The translations under genes were made by a program, and so were the position numbers. From Desulfobacteraceae bacterium (GTDB lineage Bacteria > Desulfobacterota > Desulfobacteria > Desulfobacterales > Desulfobacteraceae), in the NCBI GenBank assembly GCA_003354055.1, contig PIVQ01000145.1, positions 1 through 12,326 on the forward strand: a stretch of DNA of 12,326 nucleotides. The letters run 5' to 3'. This document shows positions 1 to 7,094 of the stretch, piece by piece. The notes beneath the pieces were generated by a model. That model was given only the letters and a program-made list of their open reading frames with translations. It was not told the origin of the DNA and made no database searches. The stretch's first letter is position 1; each line of letters begins with the position of its first letter.

Positions 1-440
1 GCAAATTGTAATCCAAGAGGGCGCGCCGCATCGATGAATTGAGGCAGAAATGCTGCAATGAAGATCAAGCTCTTGGGGTTGGGGATCGTGATAACCACCC
101 CCTGAACAAATAGATTTGTCTTGGAGACCGACGAAGTCTCAAACGCCAGAGGTTCACTTGCACTTCGCCACTGCTTGATCCCAAGATAAACAAGATAGAC
201 GGCTCCAGCCCAGCGGAGCCATTCAAACGCTTCTGCAACAACATTTAACAATGAGGTCAGACCGATTGCGGCGACTATAAGCTGCACGGCAATCCCCATT
301 GTCGCCCCGGCAACAGTGAATAGAGCATGTTTCCAACCGAATGAAATACTATGAGCGACTGTTAAAAGTACGCTTGGCCCGGGTAATGCAATCATGATTG
401 CAGTTGCAACAACGAATGCCAGATATACGTGTAATTCCAT
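1..440 (-). CDS. LysE/RhtB-family amino-acid exporter (partial, C-terminus outside window)
   Basis: Reading leftwards from an ATG at 440-438, the frame stays open to the window edge (146 codons), so roughly the N-terminal two thirds of a usual ~205-residue exporter is present. The start MELHVYLAFVVATAIMIALP followed by GPSVLLTVAHS is the typical first membrane helix of the LysE/RhtB superfamily. Further hydrophobic segments follow, and a TIPNPKSLIFIAAFLPQF stretch carries the conserved Asn-Pro-Lys of the family. These inner-membrane proteins export amino acids or their analogues by proton antiport. A strong AGGAGG ribosome site lies just upstream of the ATG. The AraC-type regulator is 68 bp upstream on the same strand, and LysE exporters are often paired with a local regulator. 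The substrate cannot be read from the sequence. Confidence 0.88.
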   Translation of the reverse strand, partial: MELHVYLAFVVATAIMIALPGPSVLLTVAHSISFGWKHALFTVAGATMGIAVQLIVAAIGLTSLLNVVAEAFEWLRWAGAVYLVYLGIKQWRSASEPLAFETSSVSKTNLFVQGVVITIPNPKSLIFIAAFLPQFIDAARPLGLQF

Positions 441-508
441 ATTCGATGCCTCCTGTTAATTAGTGATCAACAAATTTGGGCAGAACTATAGAATTTTTGA
501 AAATTAGA

Positions 509-1315
509 TTATTGTATAAAATTGACTTGATACTCTTTGGGGGTCACCGTTGTTATTGCTTTGAAATGGCGGTGAAAGTGACTTTGATCAAAAAAGCCGC
601 ATTCCAAGGCAACCTGCGACAAATCAAAACCTTTTTGTAAAAGTTCTTTGGAAAGTTCTATTCTGCAATTCAGTCGATATGCATGCGGTGTTATACCTGT
701 GGCTGCCTTAAATTGCCGGAGCAGAGTGTATGGGTTGGCTTTTAGCTCTGAGGCCAGCTGCCTCATGGATGTATCTTTATCTAAATTCATACTTAATTGC
801 AGCTTCAGCTGTTCTATCTGCAAAGAGGGCTCACTTTTTACAGCCGAAGATTCACAGGCGTTTAAAAATATTTTTTCTACAACATCAACCAATAGCTGTT
901 CTTTTTCCAGTAACTCCTCTTCGCCCATCAACGATTCCATCGTATTAATGTATTGTTGATAGACTGAATTATCTTCCAATAAAATGGTGGTCACCGGACG
1001 AAAAATATCAACCTGCCACAGGGACTGTTGTAATTGCAAACACCAATCAACATCAAGATAGAGTATATAATAGCTTCGTTTACAGGATCCTTTAGGATTG
1101 CAGGAATGAAGTACTTCCGGATTCATCAGCGCAAGGCTTCCCGGTTGTAATTGAACCATCTTCCCTTCAAGTTGATAGATCACTTCCCCTTGATCTATTG
1201 CGCCGATACTGAATGTTTTATGCATATGGGCTTTATAGTGCCGCCCGCTGTTTTTTGAATAGCGGCATTCTGCAAAAGGCAGTGTCGGATGTTTTAAAAA
1301 ATGTTGGTCACTCAT
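509..1315 (-). CDS. AraC-family transcriptional regulator with N-terminal cupin sensor
   Basis: A 268-residue cytoplasmic DNA-binding regulator of normal length for the family. The N-terminal part (about 15-95) looks like the AraC-type cupin: a His-rich strand (HYKAHMHK), a Gly-rich turn, then QLQPGSLALMNPEVLHSCNP, the usual PG...P..H pattern. The C-terminal ~90 residues hold the two helix-turn-helix units: SMRQLASELKANPYTLLRQF (183-202) and DLSQVALECGFFDQSHFHRH (231-250), followed by the FK...TPKEYQ end of the AraC signature. It is transcribed towards the LysE-type exporter 68 bp downstream, so the likely role is control of amino-acid efflux, perhaps with that gene in one transcript. The ribosome site before the ATG is weak (GGAAC). 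The effector is unknown. Base composition is more A+T-rich than the genes to the right. Confidence 0.93.
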   Translation of the reverse strand: MSDQHFLKHPTLPFAECRYSKNSGRHYKAHMHKTFSIGAIDQGEVIYQLEGKMVQLQPGSLALMNPEVLHSCNPKGSCKRSYYILYLDVDWCLQLQQSLWQVDIFRPVTTILLEDNSVYQQYINTMESLMGEEELLEKEQLLVDVVEKIFLNACESSAVKSEPSLQIEQLKLQLSMNLDKDTSMRQLASELKANPYTLLRQFKAATGITPHAYRLNCRIELSKELLQKGFDLSQVALECGFFDQSHFHRHFKAITTVTPKEYQVNFIQ

Positions 1316-1597
1316 TTTTGTTCCATAACTTTAAGATAAAATTGTGTTCCTGTTTTATTATGACATATATCGAGTCCGTAGAAAAAGATCCAACTCGATT
1401 TTCATTTTTGTAAGTAGCTCTAAAAATTATAAACAACCATCAAATCTGATCTATAGGCACTTCATATTTTTTACATTCGTTGACCCAGGGAGCGATGCCT
1501 TTACACGAAAGTTTTTTATTGTTAAAAGAATAGAGTGAATGCGGCATCGCCCCTCAATCGCCGTTAATATTATCAGGGAAACACTATTGAGCTTAAT
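1316..1597. other. Divergent intergenic region between the AraC gene and the solute-binding gene
   Basis: About 280 bp of A+T-rich DNA with outward-facing genes on both sides, so promoters for both are expected here, though no clear -35/-10 pair could be picked. The main visible structure is the long inverted repeat at 1487-1554, listed separately. Open frames crossing this stretch show no recognisable protein and no convincing ribosome site. Confidence 0.5.
1487..1554. repeat. Inverted repeat, 12 bp arms with one bulged base
   Basis: The left arm AGGGaGCGATGCC (1487-1499) pairs with the right arm GGCATCGCCCCT (1543-1554). This gives 12 base pairs with a single bulged A, enclosing 43 A+T-rich bases. 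It ends about 43 bp before the ATG at 1598. No T-run follows either arm, so it does not look like an intrinsic terminator. It could be an RNA structure in the leader of the downstream gene, a protein-binding site, or a small mobile-element remnant. Confidence 0.5.
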
Positions 1598-2029
1598 ATG
1601 AGACTGAGCATTATTGTAATTTTTATTCTGGCCGGATTGGTTGTTTTTCCTGTCCAGGCCAAACACCATACCTTGGTGGTCTCTGTTGAAGAAGAGGCAA
1701 AAGACGGACCGGATGCAAAAATCCTGACCGCCATTGCCGAAGAGCTTAATGCCGAGAAGCTGTTTCAGTATGCACCGTTCAAACGCAGGCTTCTGATGAT
1801 GGAACGCGGAGATATTGACATGGTCTGCGGCCTGCTCAGGCGGCCGGAACGGGAAGCGTATATTCACTATGTTCTGCCCCCATATAAGAAACGATCAGAC
1901 ACCATCTTCTTTGTTCCAAAAGGAAATACGGGGCAGATCAGGAGCTATGAAGACTTAAAAATACTGAAAATCGGCGAGATACTTAAGACCTATTATACTG
2001 ATCGAAAATTACCGATTCCGGCTTTTTAA
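1598..2029 (+). CDS. Shortened periplasmic solute-binding protein (SBP_bac_3-like), probably decayed
   Basis: 143 residues, against the usual 230-270 for SBP_bac_3-type amino-acid-binding proteins. A Sec signal peptide is clear: MRLSIIVIFILAGLVVFPVQA, with likely cleavage after QAKA-type small residues near 21-22. The first lobe follows: LVVSVEEE, a helix ILTAIAEELN, then YAPFKRRLLMMERGDIDMVCGLLRRPER, the recognisable 'reports on how many sites are known' part of the fold, and the hinge strand DTIFFVPKG. At SYEDLKILKIG, where the second lobe should begin, it passes directly into GEILKTYYTDRKLPIPAF and stops. That tail resembles the C-terminal helix of such proteins, so the second lobe may have been lost by an internal in-frame deletion. 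Without two lobes it cannot bind ligand in the normal way. The ribosome site is weak. No transporter subunits are adjacent. Confidence 0.6.
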   Translation: MRLSIIVIFILAGLVVFPVQAKHHTLVVSVEEEAKDGPDAKILTAIAEELNAEKLFQYAPFKRRLLMMERGDIDMVCGLLRRPEREAYIHYVLPPYKKRSDTIFFVPKGNTGQIRSYEDLKILKIGEILKTYYTDRKLPIPAF

Positions 2030-2158
2030 TACCTGTAACACAGCTGTTTTTATTATGTTTTTTTGTTGAAAAAACCATGATATCAGGTTAGCCTGTTCAT
2101 ATCTTCCCATTTTCCGCAAACGTATTCAAACCTCTACGCTTTTGAGAGGAACGGTAAA

Positions 2159-2887
2159 ATGAAAAAGATCTTCATACTTGGAATGGTCTTTATATTTTTT
2201 TTAACTGGCACCGGCAATGTTTTCAGCCGTGAACCTGCCGTGCAGACCCTTTATTTCGGCTGCCTAAACGCCCCTGATACGAAACTTTTTAAGCGCGCCT
2301 TTGCCCTGCTGACAGAAGCATTAAAGAGAAACGGGAGGGGTTTGATCATGAAAAGGCTCCCGGGGAAGCGGAGCCTGATCAATGTAAATAAAGGGCTCAC
2401 TGACGGGGATGCCTTCAGGGTACATGATCTGAATCAGGACAATGCTTATCCGGGCATCGTGAGAGTAGATGAACCCATATTTATTCTCGATCAGTCGGTT
2501 TGGAGCAAAAAAAATATCAAGGTAGATGGATGGGAGAGCCTGAGGCCCTACTCCATTGTGTACCATAGAGGAACCAAATTCATCCGGGACCATGAATCAA
2601 TATTTAAAAGCGTACAGATCGTTAACGAGATGCAGTCTGTTTTCACCGTTTTAAAAATTGACCGAGCTGACCTAACCATCACCAGCCGGGAAACCGGTAT
2701 GCTGTGTCTGAAAAAATTTTCCCTTGAAGACAGTGGGATCAAGGTCCAGTACCCCCCGCTTCTGGAAATCGCACTCCACACATACCTGCACAAGTCCCAT
2801 GCGGCCCTGGCTGTTGAACTTGCCGGGACCCTGAAACAGATGAAACAGGACGGCACCTATAACAGGCTTCTAAATGACGTACAATAG
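2159..2887 (+). CDS. Periplasmic solute-binding protein, SBP_bac_3-like
   Basis: A 242-residue exported protein of normal length for small amino-acid-type binding proteins. Residues 1-23 form a Sec signal peptide (MKK, a long hydrophobic core, then NVFS), with no lipobox Cys. The mature part starts with the strand TLYFGCLNAP and a helix ALLTEALKRNG. It then has the NKGLTDGDAFRV motif common in this group, a hinge region around VDEPIFILDQSVWSKKN, the second lobe (SLRPYSIVYHRGTKFI) and a C-terminal LKQMKQDGTYNRLL helix typical of SBP_bac_3. GAGAGG lies about 10 bp before the ATG. Its neighbour is a truncated relative, and there are no permease or ATPase genes, so it may serve a transporter encoded elsewhere or a sensory role. 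It converges with the sigma-54 activator, leaving only 16 bp between stop codons. Confidence 0.78.
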   Translation: MKKIFILGMVFIFFLTGTGNVFSREPAVQTLYFGCLNAPDTKLFKRAFALLTEALKRNGRGLIMKRLPGKRSLINVNKGLTDGDAFRVHDLNQDNAYPGIVRVDEPIFILDQSVWSKKNIKVDGWESLRPYSIVYHRGTKFIRDHESIFKSVQIVNEMQSVFTVLKIDRADLTITSRETGMLCLKKFSLEDSGIKVQYPPLLEIALHTYLHKSHAALAVELAGTLKQMKQDGTYNRLLNDVQ

Positions 2888-2903
2888 TCATTTCCCGAAA
2901 AAA

Positions 2904-4316
2904 TTATTTATCCAACCGTCCTTTTTTCAGCTTTCTGGACAAGGTGGCCTGGCTTAACCCTAAGGCTTTGGCAGCCTTTCGCTGGCTGCCGTATTGTGCC
3001 ACAGCCTTTGACAATCTTTGGAATTCAAATGCCACCACCTCATCCTGGTATCCCGGACCCTCTGAATCCGGCAGCGCATGAAGGGGTACTGCACCGGACG
3101 GCATTGGCGGCAGATCTCCAAGATCAATAAAATCATTTTCCGTCATGGTCACCAGGCGGCGGACCAGGTTTTCCAACTCTCTGACATTGCCGGGGAAGTT
3201 GTATTGGGACAGCACCTGGCAGACGGTCTTAGAAAATTCTTTCCGGGTTTTAAACTCCTGGTTGAACCGCTCCAGAAAGGACAGCGCCAGGGGAACAATA
3301 TCTTCAGGCCGGTCTGCCAGGGCCGGAATGGTGATGGGAACCACATTGAGTCTGAAGTAAAGATCCTGCCTGAAACTGCCGTCAGCCACCATCTGCTCAA
3401 GATCCTGGTTGGTGGCCACGATCACTCTGGTATTTATTTTTATAGGAAGGATGCCGCCCACCCGGATCAGTTCCATTGTTTCCAGGAACTTTAGAAGCTT
3501 AACCTGAATGGGCAGGGGAATTTCCCCGATCTCATCCAAAAACAATGTGCCGTCCTGGGCAGTCTCAAACAATCCTTTTTTTCCGGTGGCGGACGCACCG
3601 GTAAAGGCGCCGCTTTCATGCCCGAAGAGCTCCGATTCGATAAGGGATGGGGTAATGGCCGCACAGTTCAGGTCGGTAAACGGATAGTTTCTCCGCCTGG
3701 ACAATTGATGGATGAGTCTTGCAATCATGGATTTACCCACCCCTGAATCCCCGGTAAGAATCATGGGCACATCAAACTTGGCCGCCTGGATCACGGTTTG
3801 AATCACCCGTATCATGGCCGGGCTTTTGACCACCATCTTTTCCAGTTCAGTGGAGGCCAGGTCCACATCGGAGAAATCAAGGCGCAGGGCGTCTTCAGGC
3901 AGTTCATCCGGATACAGGCTCTGGGCCAGCATGTTAATATGGGAGATATCCCGGTCATTGACCAGGACAAACCTGACCTCTCCTTGATCATCAAAAATCG
4001 GTATGCCCGTGGAGAGAATCTTCTTCTGAAACCGGGTGGTCTGGATCAGGGAGATGGCTTTTTTCTGACGGATCACCTTTAAAGAGACCGACGGTTCGTA
4101 AAAGCCTTCTTTGACAAGATCTCTGACATTCCTGCCCAGAACATCCGTTTTCCTGAACTCAAACATTCTTTCGGTGGCCCGGTTGACCATGACCACGGTG
4201 CCGTCCTTGTCCACCACAAACAGCCCGTCCTTTGAATGGGTCATGATGGATTCAAATATCAATTCAAAGTCCCGGGACTTCAAATGACTTGAAATCCCCA
4301 GTTTTTTTTCAAACAT
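2904..4316 (-). CDS. Sigma-54-dependent transcriptional activator (PAS / AAA+ / TyrR-like HTH)
   Basis: A bacterial enhancer-binding protein that remodels sigma-54 RNA polymerase. Numbering is from the ATG at 4316-4314 (470 residues). Residues about 18-126 form a PAS domain (DGLFVVDKDGTVVMVNRA ... FVLVNDRD). The AAA+ domain has Walker A GDSGVGKS (189-196), the sigma-54-contacting GAFTGA loop (236-241), Walker B TLFLDE (257-262) and a DLYFRLNVV region with the arginine-finger pattern. The C-terminal HTH (about 437-466, SQRKAAKALGLSQATLSRKL) resembles the TyrR type. An in-frame GTG at 4328 would lengthen it by four residues, but that GTG overlaps the best ribosome site (GGGAGG, 4333-4328), so the ATG is preferred. 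There is no receiver domain, so it probably senses a small molecule through PAS. It is divergent from the demethylation operon, whose sigma-54 promoter is the obvious target. Confidence 0.95.
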   Translation of the reverse strand: MFEKKLGISSHLKSRDFELIFESIMTHSKDGLFVVDKDGTVVMVNRATERMFEFRKTDVLGRNVRDLVKEGFYEPSVSLKVIRQKKAISLIQTTRFQKKILSTGIPIFDDQGEVRFVLVNDRDISHINMLAQSLYPDELPEDALRLDFSDVDLASTELEKMVVKSPAMIRVIQTVIQAAKFDVPMILTGDSGVGKSMIARLIHQLSRRRNYPFTDLNCAAITPSLIESELFGHESGAFTGASATGKKGLFETAQDGTLFLDEIGEIPLPIQVKLLKFLETMELIRVGGILPIKINTRVIVATNQDLEQMVADGSFRQDLYFRLNVVPITIPALADRPEDIVPLALSFLERFNQEFKTRKEFSKTVCQVLSQYNFPGNVRELENLVRRLVTMTENDFIDLGDLPPMPSGAVPLHALPDSEGPGYQDEVVAFEFQRLSKAVAQYGSQRKAAKALGLSQATLSRKLKKGRLDK

Positions 4317-4396
4317 AGTGTGGACCACCTCCCTTTAAGAATCACTTTTTTAAATTACCCAGCCAATAATTCGGCAAAACAATCCTGATTCAAATT

Positions 4397-4412
4397 TGCA
4401 TCATCCCTGCCA
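4397..4412 (-). promoter_or_regulatory. Candidate -24/-12 (sigma-54) promoter for the activator gene
   Basis: Read on the minus strand: TGGCAG-GGATG-ATGCA, with the GG and GC doublets exactly 10 bases apart. Against the consensus YTGGCACGRNNNTTGCW it misses two positions (C to G in the -24 box, T to A in the -12 box). Transcription would begin near 4386, about 70 bases before the activator ATG, which would allow autoregulation. Weaker support than the rightward promoter. Confidence 0.42.
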
Positions 4413-4415
4413 GAT

Positions 4416-4475
4416 TGATTCATCCGTGAATTACTCCGGGTGAATCATCCTGCCCCCTGTGACTGACGGCAGGAT
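4416..4475. promoter_or_regulatory. Tandem inverted repeats, candidate activator binding sites
   Basis: Two inverted repeats sit end to end. TGATTCATCC (4416-4425) pairs with GGGTGAATCA (4438-4447), ten pairs with one G-T. ATCCTGCC (4447-4454) pairs perfectly with GGCAGGAT (4468-4475). A third copy of the TCATCCcTGCC sequence lies at 4401-4411. They lie about 90-150 bp upstream of the predicted start of the operon, the usual place for enhancer sites of sigma-54 activators. Binding is inferred. Confidence 0.5.
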
Positions 4476-4503
4476 CATTTACCAATCTAAGGCCCTGTTT
4501 AAA

Positions 4504-4516
4504 TGCAACAATTGCA
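4504..4516. promoter_or_regulatory. Short palindrome TGCAA-N3-TTGCA
   Basis: A perfect 5+5 bp inverted repeat, about 26 bp upstream of the -24 box of the operon promoter. It overlaps the first copy of the direct repeat TTGCACCTAA (4512-4521). Its position would suit a second regulator or integration host factor-type DNA shaping, but no binding protein can be named. Confidence 0.3.
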
Positions 4517-4540
4517 CCTAAGCCGAATTAAAACAAATTC

Positions 4541-4557
4541 CTGGCATACCTGTTGCT
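4541..4557 (+). promoter_or_regulatory. Sigma-54 (-24/-12) promoter of the dehydrogenase-etfBA operon
   Basis: CTGGCAT-ACCTG-TTGCT: the -24 element TGGCA and -12 element TTGCT are intact, with GG (4543-4544) and GC (4555-4556) exactly 10 bases apart. The predicted start of transcription is near 4568, giving a leader of about 50 bases. The divergently transcribed neighbour encodes a sigma-54 activator with an intact GAFTGA loop, which strongly supports this call. Confidence 0.8.
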
Positions 4558-4620
4558 ATCATTAAATCAAAATTTTGCACCTAAACCTTACCTAAATATA
4601 CCATAAGAGGAGAAATTTCC

Positions 4621-7065
4621 ATGACAGTCCAATTTCCCACCCAGGCACAGGTCGTTATCATCGGCGGCGGTATTGTCGGATGCAGCACGGCTTATCATTT
4701 AACAAAGGCAGGGTTTAAAGACGTACTGCTGATTGAACGAAAAGAGCTTGGATCCGGCACCACCTTTGCTGCGGCCGGCCTCCTGGCCCAGCTGCGCCAG
4801 AACCAGGAGATGACCAACCTGGCCAAGTACGCCTGTGAACTCTATTCAACGCTTGGGGAAGAGACAGGGGTGAACACCGGTTTTGTCAGAACAGGTGCCA
4901 TCGGTGTCTGCCAGACTGAAGACCGCCGTTTTGAATGGCTGCGCGGCGCTGCCATGGCCAAGGCCTTCGGTATCGATATGCATGAAATCAGTTTAACGGA
5001 AGCCGAAGACATGGTGCCCGGCATGAGCACTCAGGGGCTGAAGGCCGCCTTTTACCTGCCCAACGACGGCCAGGTGGATCCCATCGGCGCCACCCAGGCC
5101 CTTGCCAAAGGGGCTAAAAACGGCGGTGCTACGATTATTGAAAACTGCAAGGTCCTGGATATTCTGACCAAAGACGGAGAAGTACGGGGCGTTAAAACAG
5201 AAAACGGGGATGTGGCCTGTGAATACGTAATCAATTGCGCCGGAATGTGGAGCCGGGATATCGGTAAAAAGGTCAACGTCAGCCTCCCCCTCCATGCCGC
5301 AGAACATCTCCATGCCATCACGGTTCCCATTGAAGGCCTGAAAAAACATTTCCCCACGGTCAGAGATTTCGACGGCGTCACCTATTTTAAAGAAGAGTCC
5401 GGCGGTATCCTTCTGGGCGGATTTGAAGTGGAAGCCAAACCCTGGGGAATGAAAGGCATACCTGAAAACTGGAAATACACTGAGCTGGCCGAAGACTGGG
5501 ACCAGCTTGAGGTCTTCATGGAATGCGGATTTGACAGGTTTCCCGCTCTCGAAGATGCCCAGATCCGTCACCTTCAGATATCGGCGGAAAGTTTCACTCC
5601 GGACAATGCCTTCATGATCGGCGAGGCCCCCCATCTGAAAAACTTTTTTGTGGGCTGCGGCATGAACTCCGTCGGTATTGCAGGATCCGCCGGTGTGGGC
5701 CGTGCCCTGGCCCAGTGGATATCACAGGGCTATCCTGACGAACAGCTCTGGCCCGTTGATGTCAGACGCTGGTTCCCCTGGCAGCAGAACAGCAAATATC
5801 TCCATGACCGGGTAACTGAATCCGTAGGTATCCTCTACGAACAGCATTACCCCAACCGTCAACGCGCTACGGCCAGACCTGTCATTTGCTCTCCCATCCA
5901 CGACCGTCTAAAAGACAACGGTGCCGCATTCTCCATGATTGCCGGCTGGGAACGGGCGGACTGGTTTGCACCTGAAGGCGTTGAGGCGGTTCACAAATAC
6001 GACTGGAAAAACCCCAACTGGCTGCCGTACCAGAAAGAAGAACACCTGGCCATCCGCCACGGCGTCGGGATGTATGACCTGACCTCCATGGGCAAATTCA
6101 TGGTACAGGGAAGGGATGCGCAATCCGTACTCCAGAACATCTGCACCAACGATGTATCAGGCGCTCCGGGCACCGTGGTTTACACCCCCGTGGTTAATGA
6201 AAGAGGCGGGTTTGAAACCGATATCACGGTCACCAAAATCGATGAAGAGACCTTCTTTATCGTCACCGCAGCCGGAACTCCCATCCGCGACCTGGATTAT
6301 ATCAAACGCCGCACGCCCAAAGACGCCATCTGCACCATCATTGACGTCACCCACGGTTATTCCATGCTGGCGATCATGGGCCCGAAATCCCGAGATCTGA
6401 TGGCAGATATTACAGGTGCGGACCTTTCCAACGAGGCCTTCCCCTTCTCAACCGCACAGGAAATCGACATTGCCTACACCAGAGCCATAGCGGTTCGCAT
6501 GTCATATGTCGGTGAGCTTGGATGGGAATTGTACATCCCCACCAACTTTACCCTGGCTGCCTTTGACACCATCATGGAAAAAGGCAAAAAACACGGTCTG
6601 AAACTGGTAGGCATGCAGGCGGTCAACTCCCTGCGTCTTGAAACCGGCTACCGCCACTGGGAATCCGACATTACACCTGATGACACGCCCTGGGAAGCGG
6701 GCCTGGGCTTCGGCGTCAAACTGGATAAGGATGATTTCATCGGTAAAGAGGCCCTGATGACCCAGAAGCAAAAAGGCCTGACCCGGAAGATCGTCATGTT
6801 CACGCTGGAAGATCCCGACATCATGCTCTACGGCAGCGAGACCATATACAGAAACGGAGAGTACAACGGCATTGCCACTTCAGGCGGATACGGCTTTGAA
6901 ATAGGGGCTGCCTGTGCCATGGGATATATGAAAAATCCCGAAGGTGTTACCAAAGAATGGATTGAAGCGGGACGTTACGAAATCATGGTGGAAGGAAAGC
7001 TTCGGCCTGCCAAGCTTCACCTGTCCTCACCCTATGATCCCAGAAACCTGCGGACCAAAATGTAA
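4621..7065 (+). CDS. Dimethylglycine/sarcosine dehydrogenase-like FAD oxidoreductase with GcvT (folate) domain
   Basis: An 814-residue flavoprotein of the dimethylglycine/sarcosine dehydrogenase family, of normal length. Residues about 9-380 are the DAO-type FAD domain, opening with VVIIGGGIVGCSTAYHL and ending near FFVGCGMNSVGIAGSAGVG. A linker domain follows to ~436, then GWERADWF (441-448) and the aminomethyltransferase-like domain (about 450-700; YDLTSMGKF, SYVGELGWELYIP, SLRLETGYRHWESDITPDD) and its C-terminal barrel (about 710-805). Known family members oxidise an N-methyl group and pass the one-carbon unit to tetrahydrofolate, with ETF as electron acceptor. Cotranscription with etfB and etfA fits this. 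The His that covalently carries FAD in mammalian enzymes (GTTWHTAG-type motif) is replaced: here GTTFAAAG, Ala50, so FAD is probably non-covalent. The ribosome site AGAGGAGA is good. The exact N-methyl substrate is not resolved. Confidence 0.9.
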   Translation: MTVQFPTQAQVVIIGGGIVGCSTAYHLTKAGFKDVLLIERKELGSGTTFAAAGLLAQLRQNQEMTNLAKYACELYSTLGEETGVNTGFVRTGAIGVCQTEDRRFEWLRGAAMAKAFGIDMHEISLTEAEDMVPGMSTQGLKAAFYLPNDGQVDPIGATQALAKGAKNGGATIIENCKVLDILTKDGEVRGVKTENGDVACEYVINCAGMWSRDIGKKVNVSLPLHAAEHLHAITVPIEGLKKHFPTVRDFDGVTYFKEESGGILLGGFEVEAKPWGMKGIPENWKYTELAEDWDQLEVFMECGFDRFPALEDAQIRHLQISAESFTPDNAFMIGEAPHLKNFFVGCGMNSVGIAGSAGVGRALAQWISQGYPDEQLWPVDVRRWFPWQQNSKYLHDRVTESVGILYEQHYPNRQRATARPVICSPIHDRLKDNGAAFSMIAGWERADWFAPEGVEAVHKYDWKNPNWLPYQKEEHLAIRHGVGMYDLTSMGKFMVQGRDAQSVLQNICTNDVSGAPGTVVYTPVVNERGGFETDITVTKIDEETFFIVTAAGTPIRDLDYIKRRTPKDAICTIIDVTHGYSMLAIMGPKSRDLMADITGADLSNEAFPFSTAQEIDIAYTRAIAVRMSYVGELGWELYIPTNFTLAAFDTIMEKGKKHGLKLVGMQAVNSLRLETGYRHWESDITPDDTPWEAGLGFGVKLDKDDFIGKEALMTQKQKGLTRKIVMFTLEDPDIMLYGSETIYRNGEYNGIATSGGYGFEIGAACAMGYMKNPEGVTKEWIEAGRYEIMVEGKLRPAKLHLSSPYDPRNLRTKM

Positions 7066-7094
7066 TCAGCCATACAAGATTTAAGGAAATACAA

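Noticed and set aside
1451..1867. A 138-residue minus-strand frame overlapping the truncated binding-protein gene
   Set aside because: No domain is recognisable, composition is unlikely for a protein, and it is opposite a clear signal peptide and SBP first lobe.
2131..2149. CCTCT...AGAGG hairpin that could hide the ribosome site of the gene at 2159
   Set aside because: Only five pairs with a nine-base loop; such pairing to a purine-rich ribosome site is common by chance.
2872..2893. Inverted repeat AAATGAC...GTCATTT across the stop of the second binding protein, as a bidirectional terminator
   Set aside because: The stem is A+T-rich with only seven pairs, and no T-run follows on either strand.
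4317..4328. GTG start at 4328 for the sigma-54 activator
   Set aside because: This GTG lies inside the GGGAGG ribosome site; the ATG at 4316-4314 is correctly placed behind it.
4993..5634. A 213-residue minus-strand frame inside the dehydrogenase gene
   Set aside because: It lies entirely opposite a well-conserved coding sequence, with no ribosome site and no recognisable domain.
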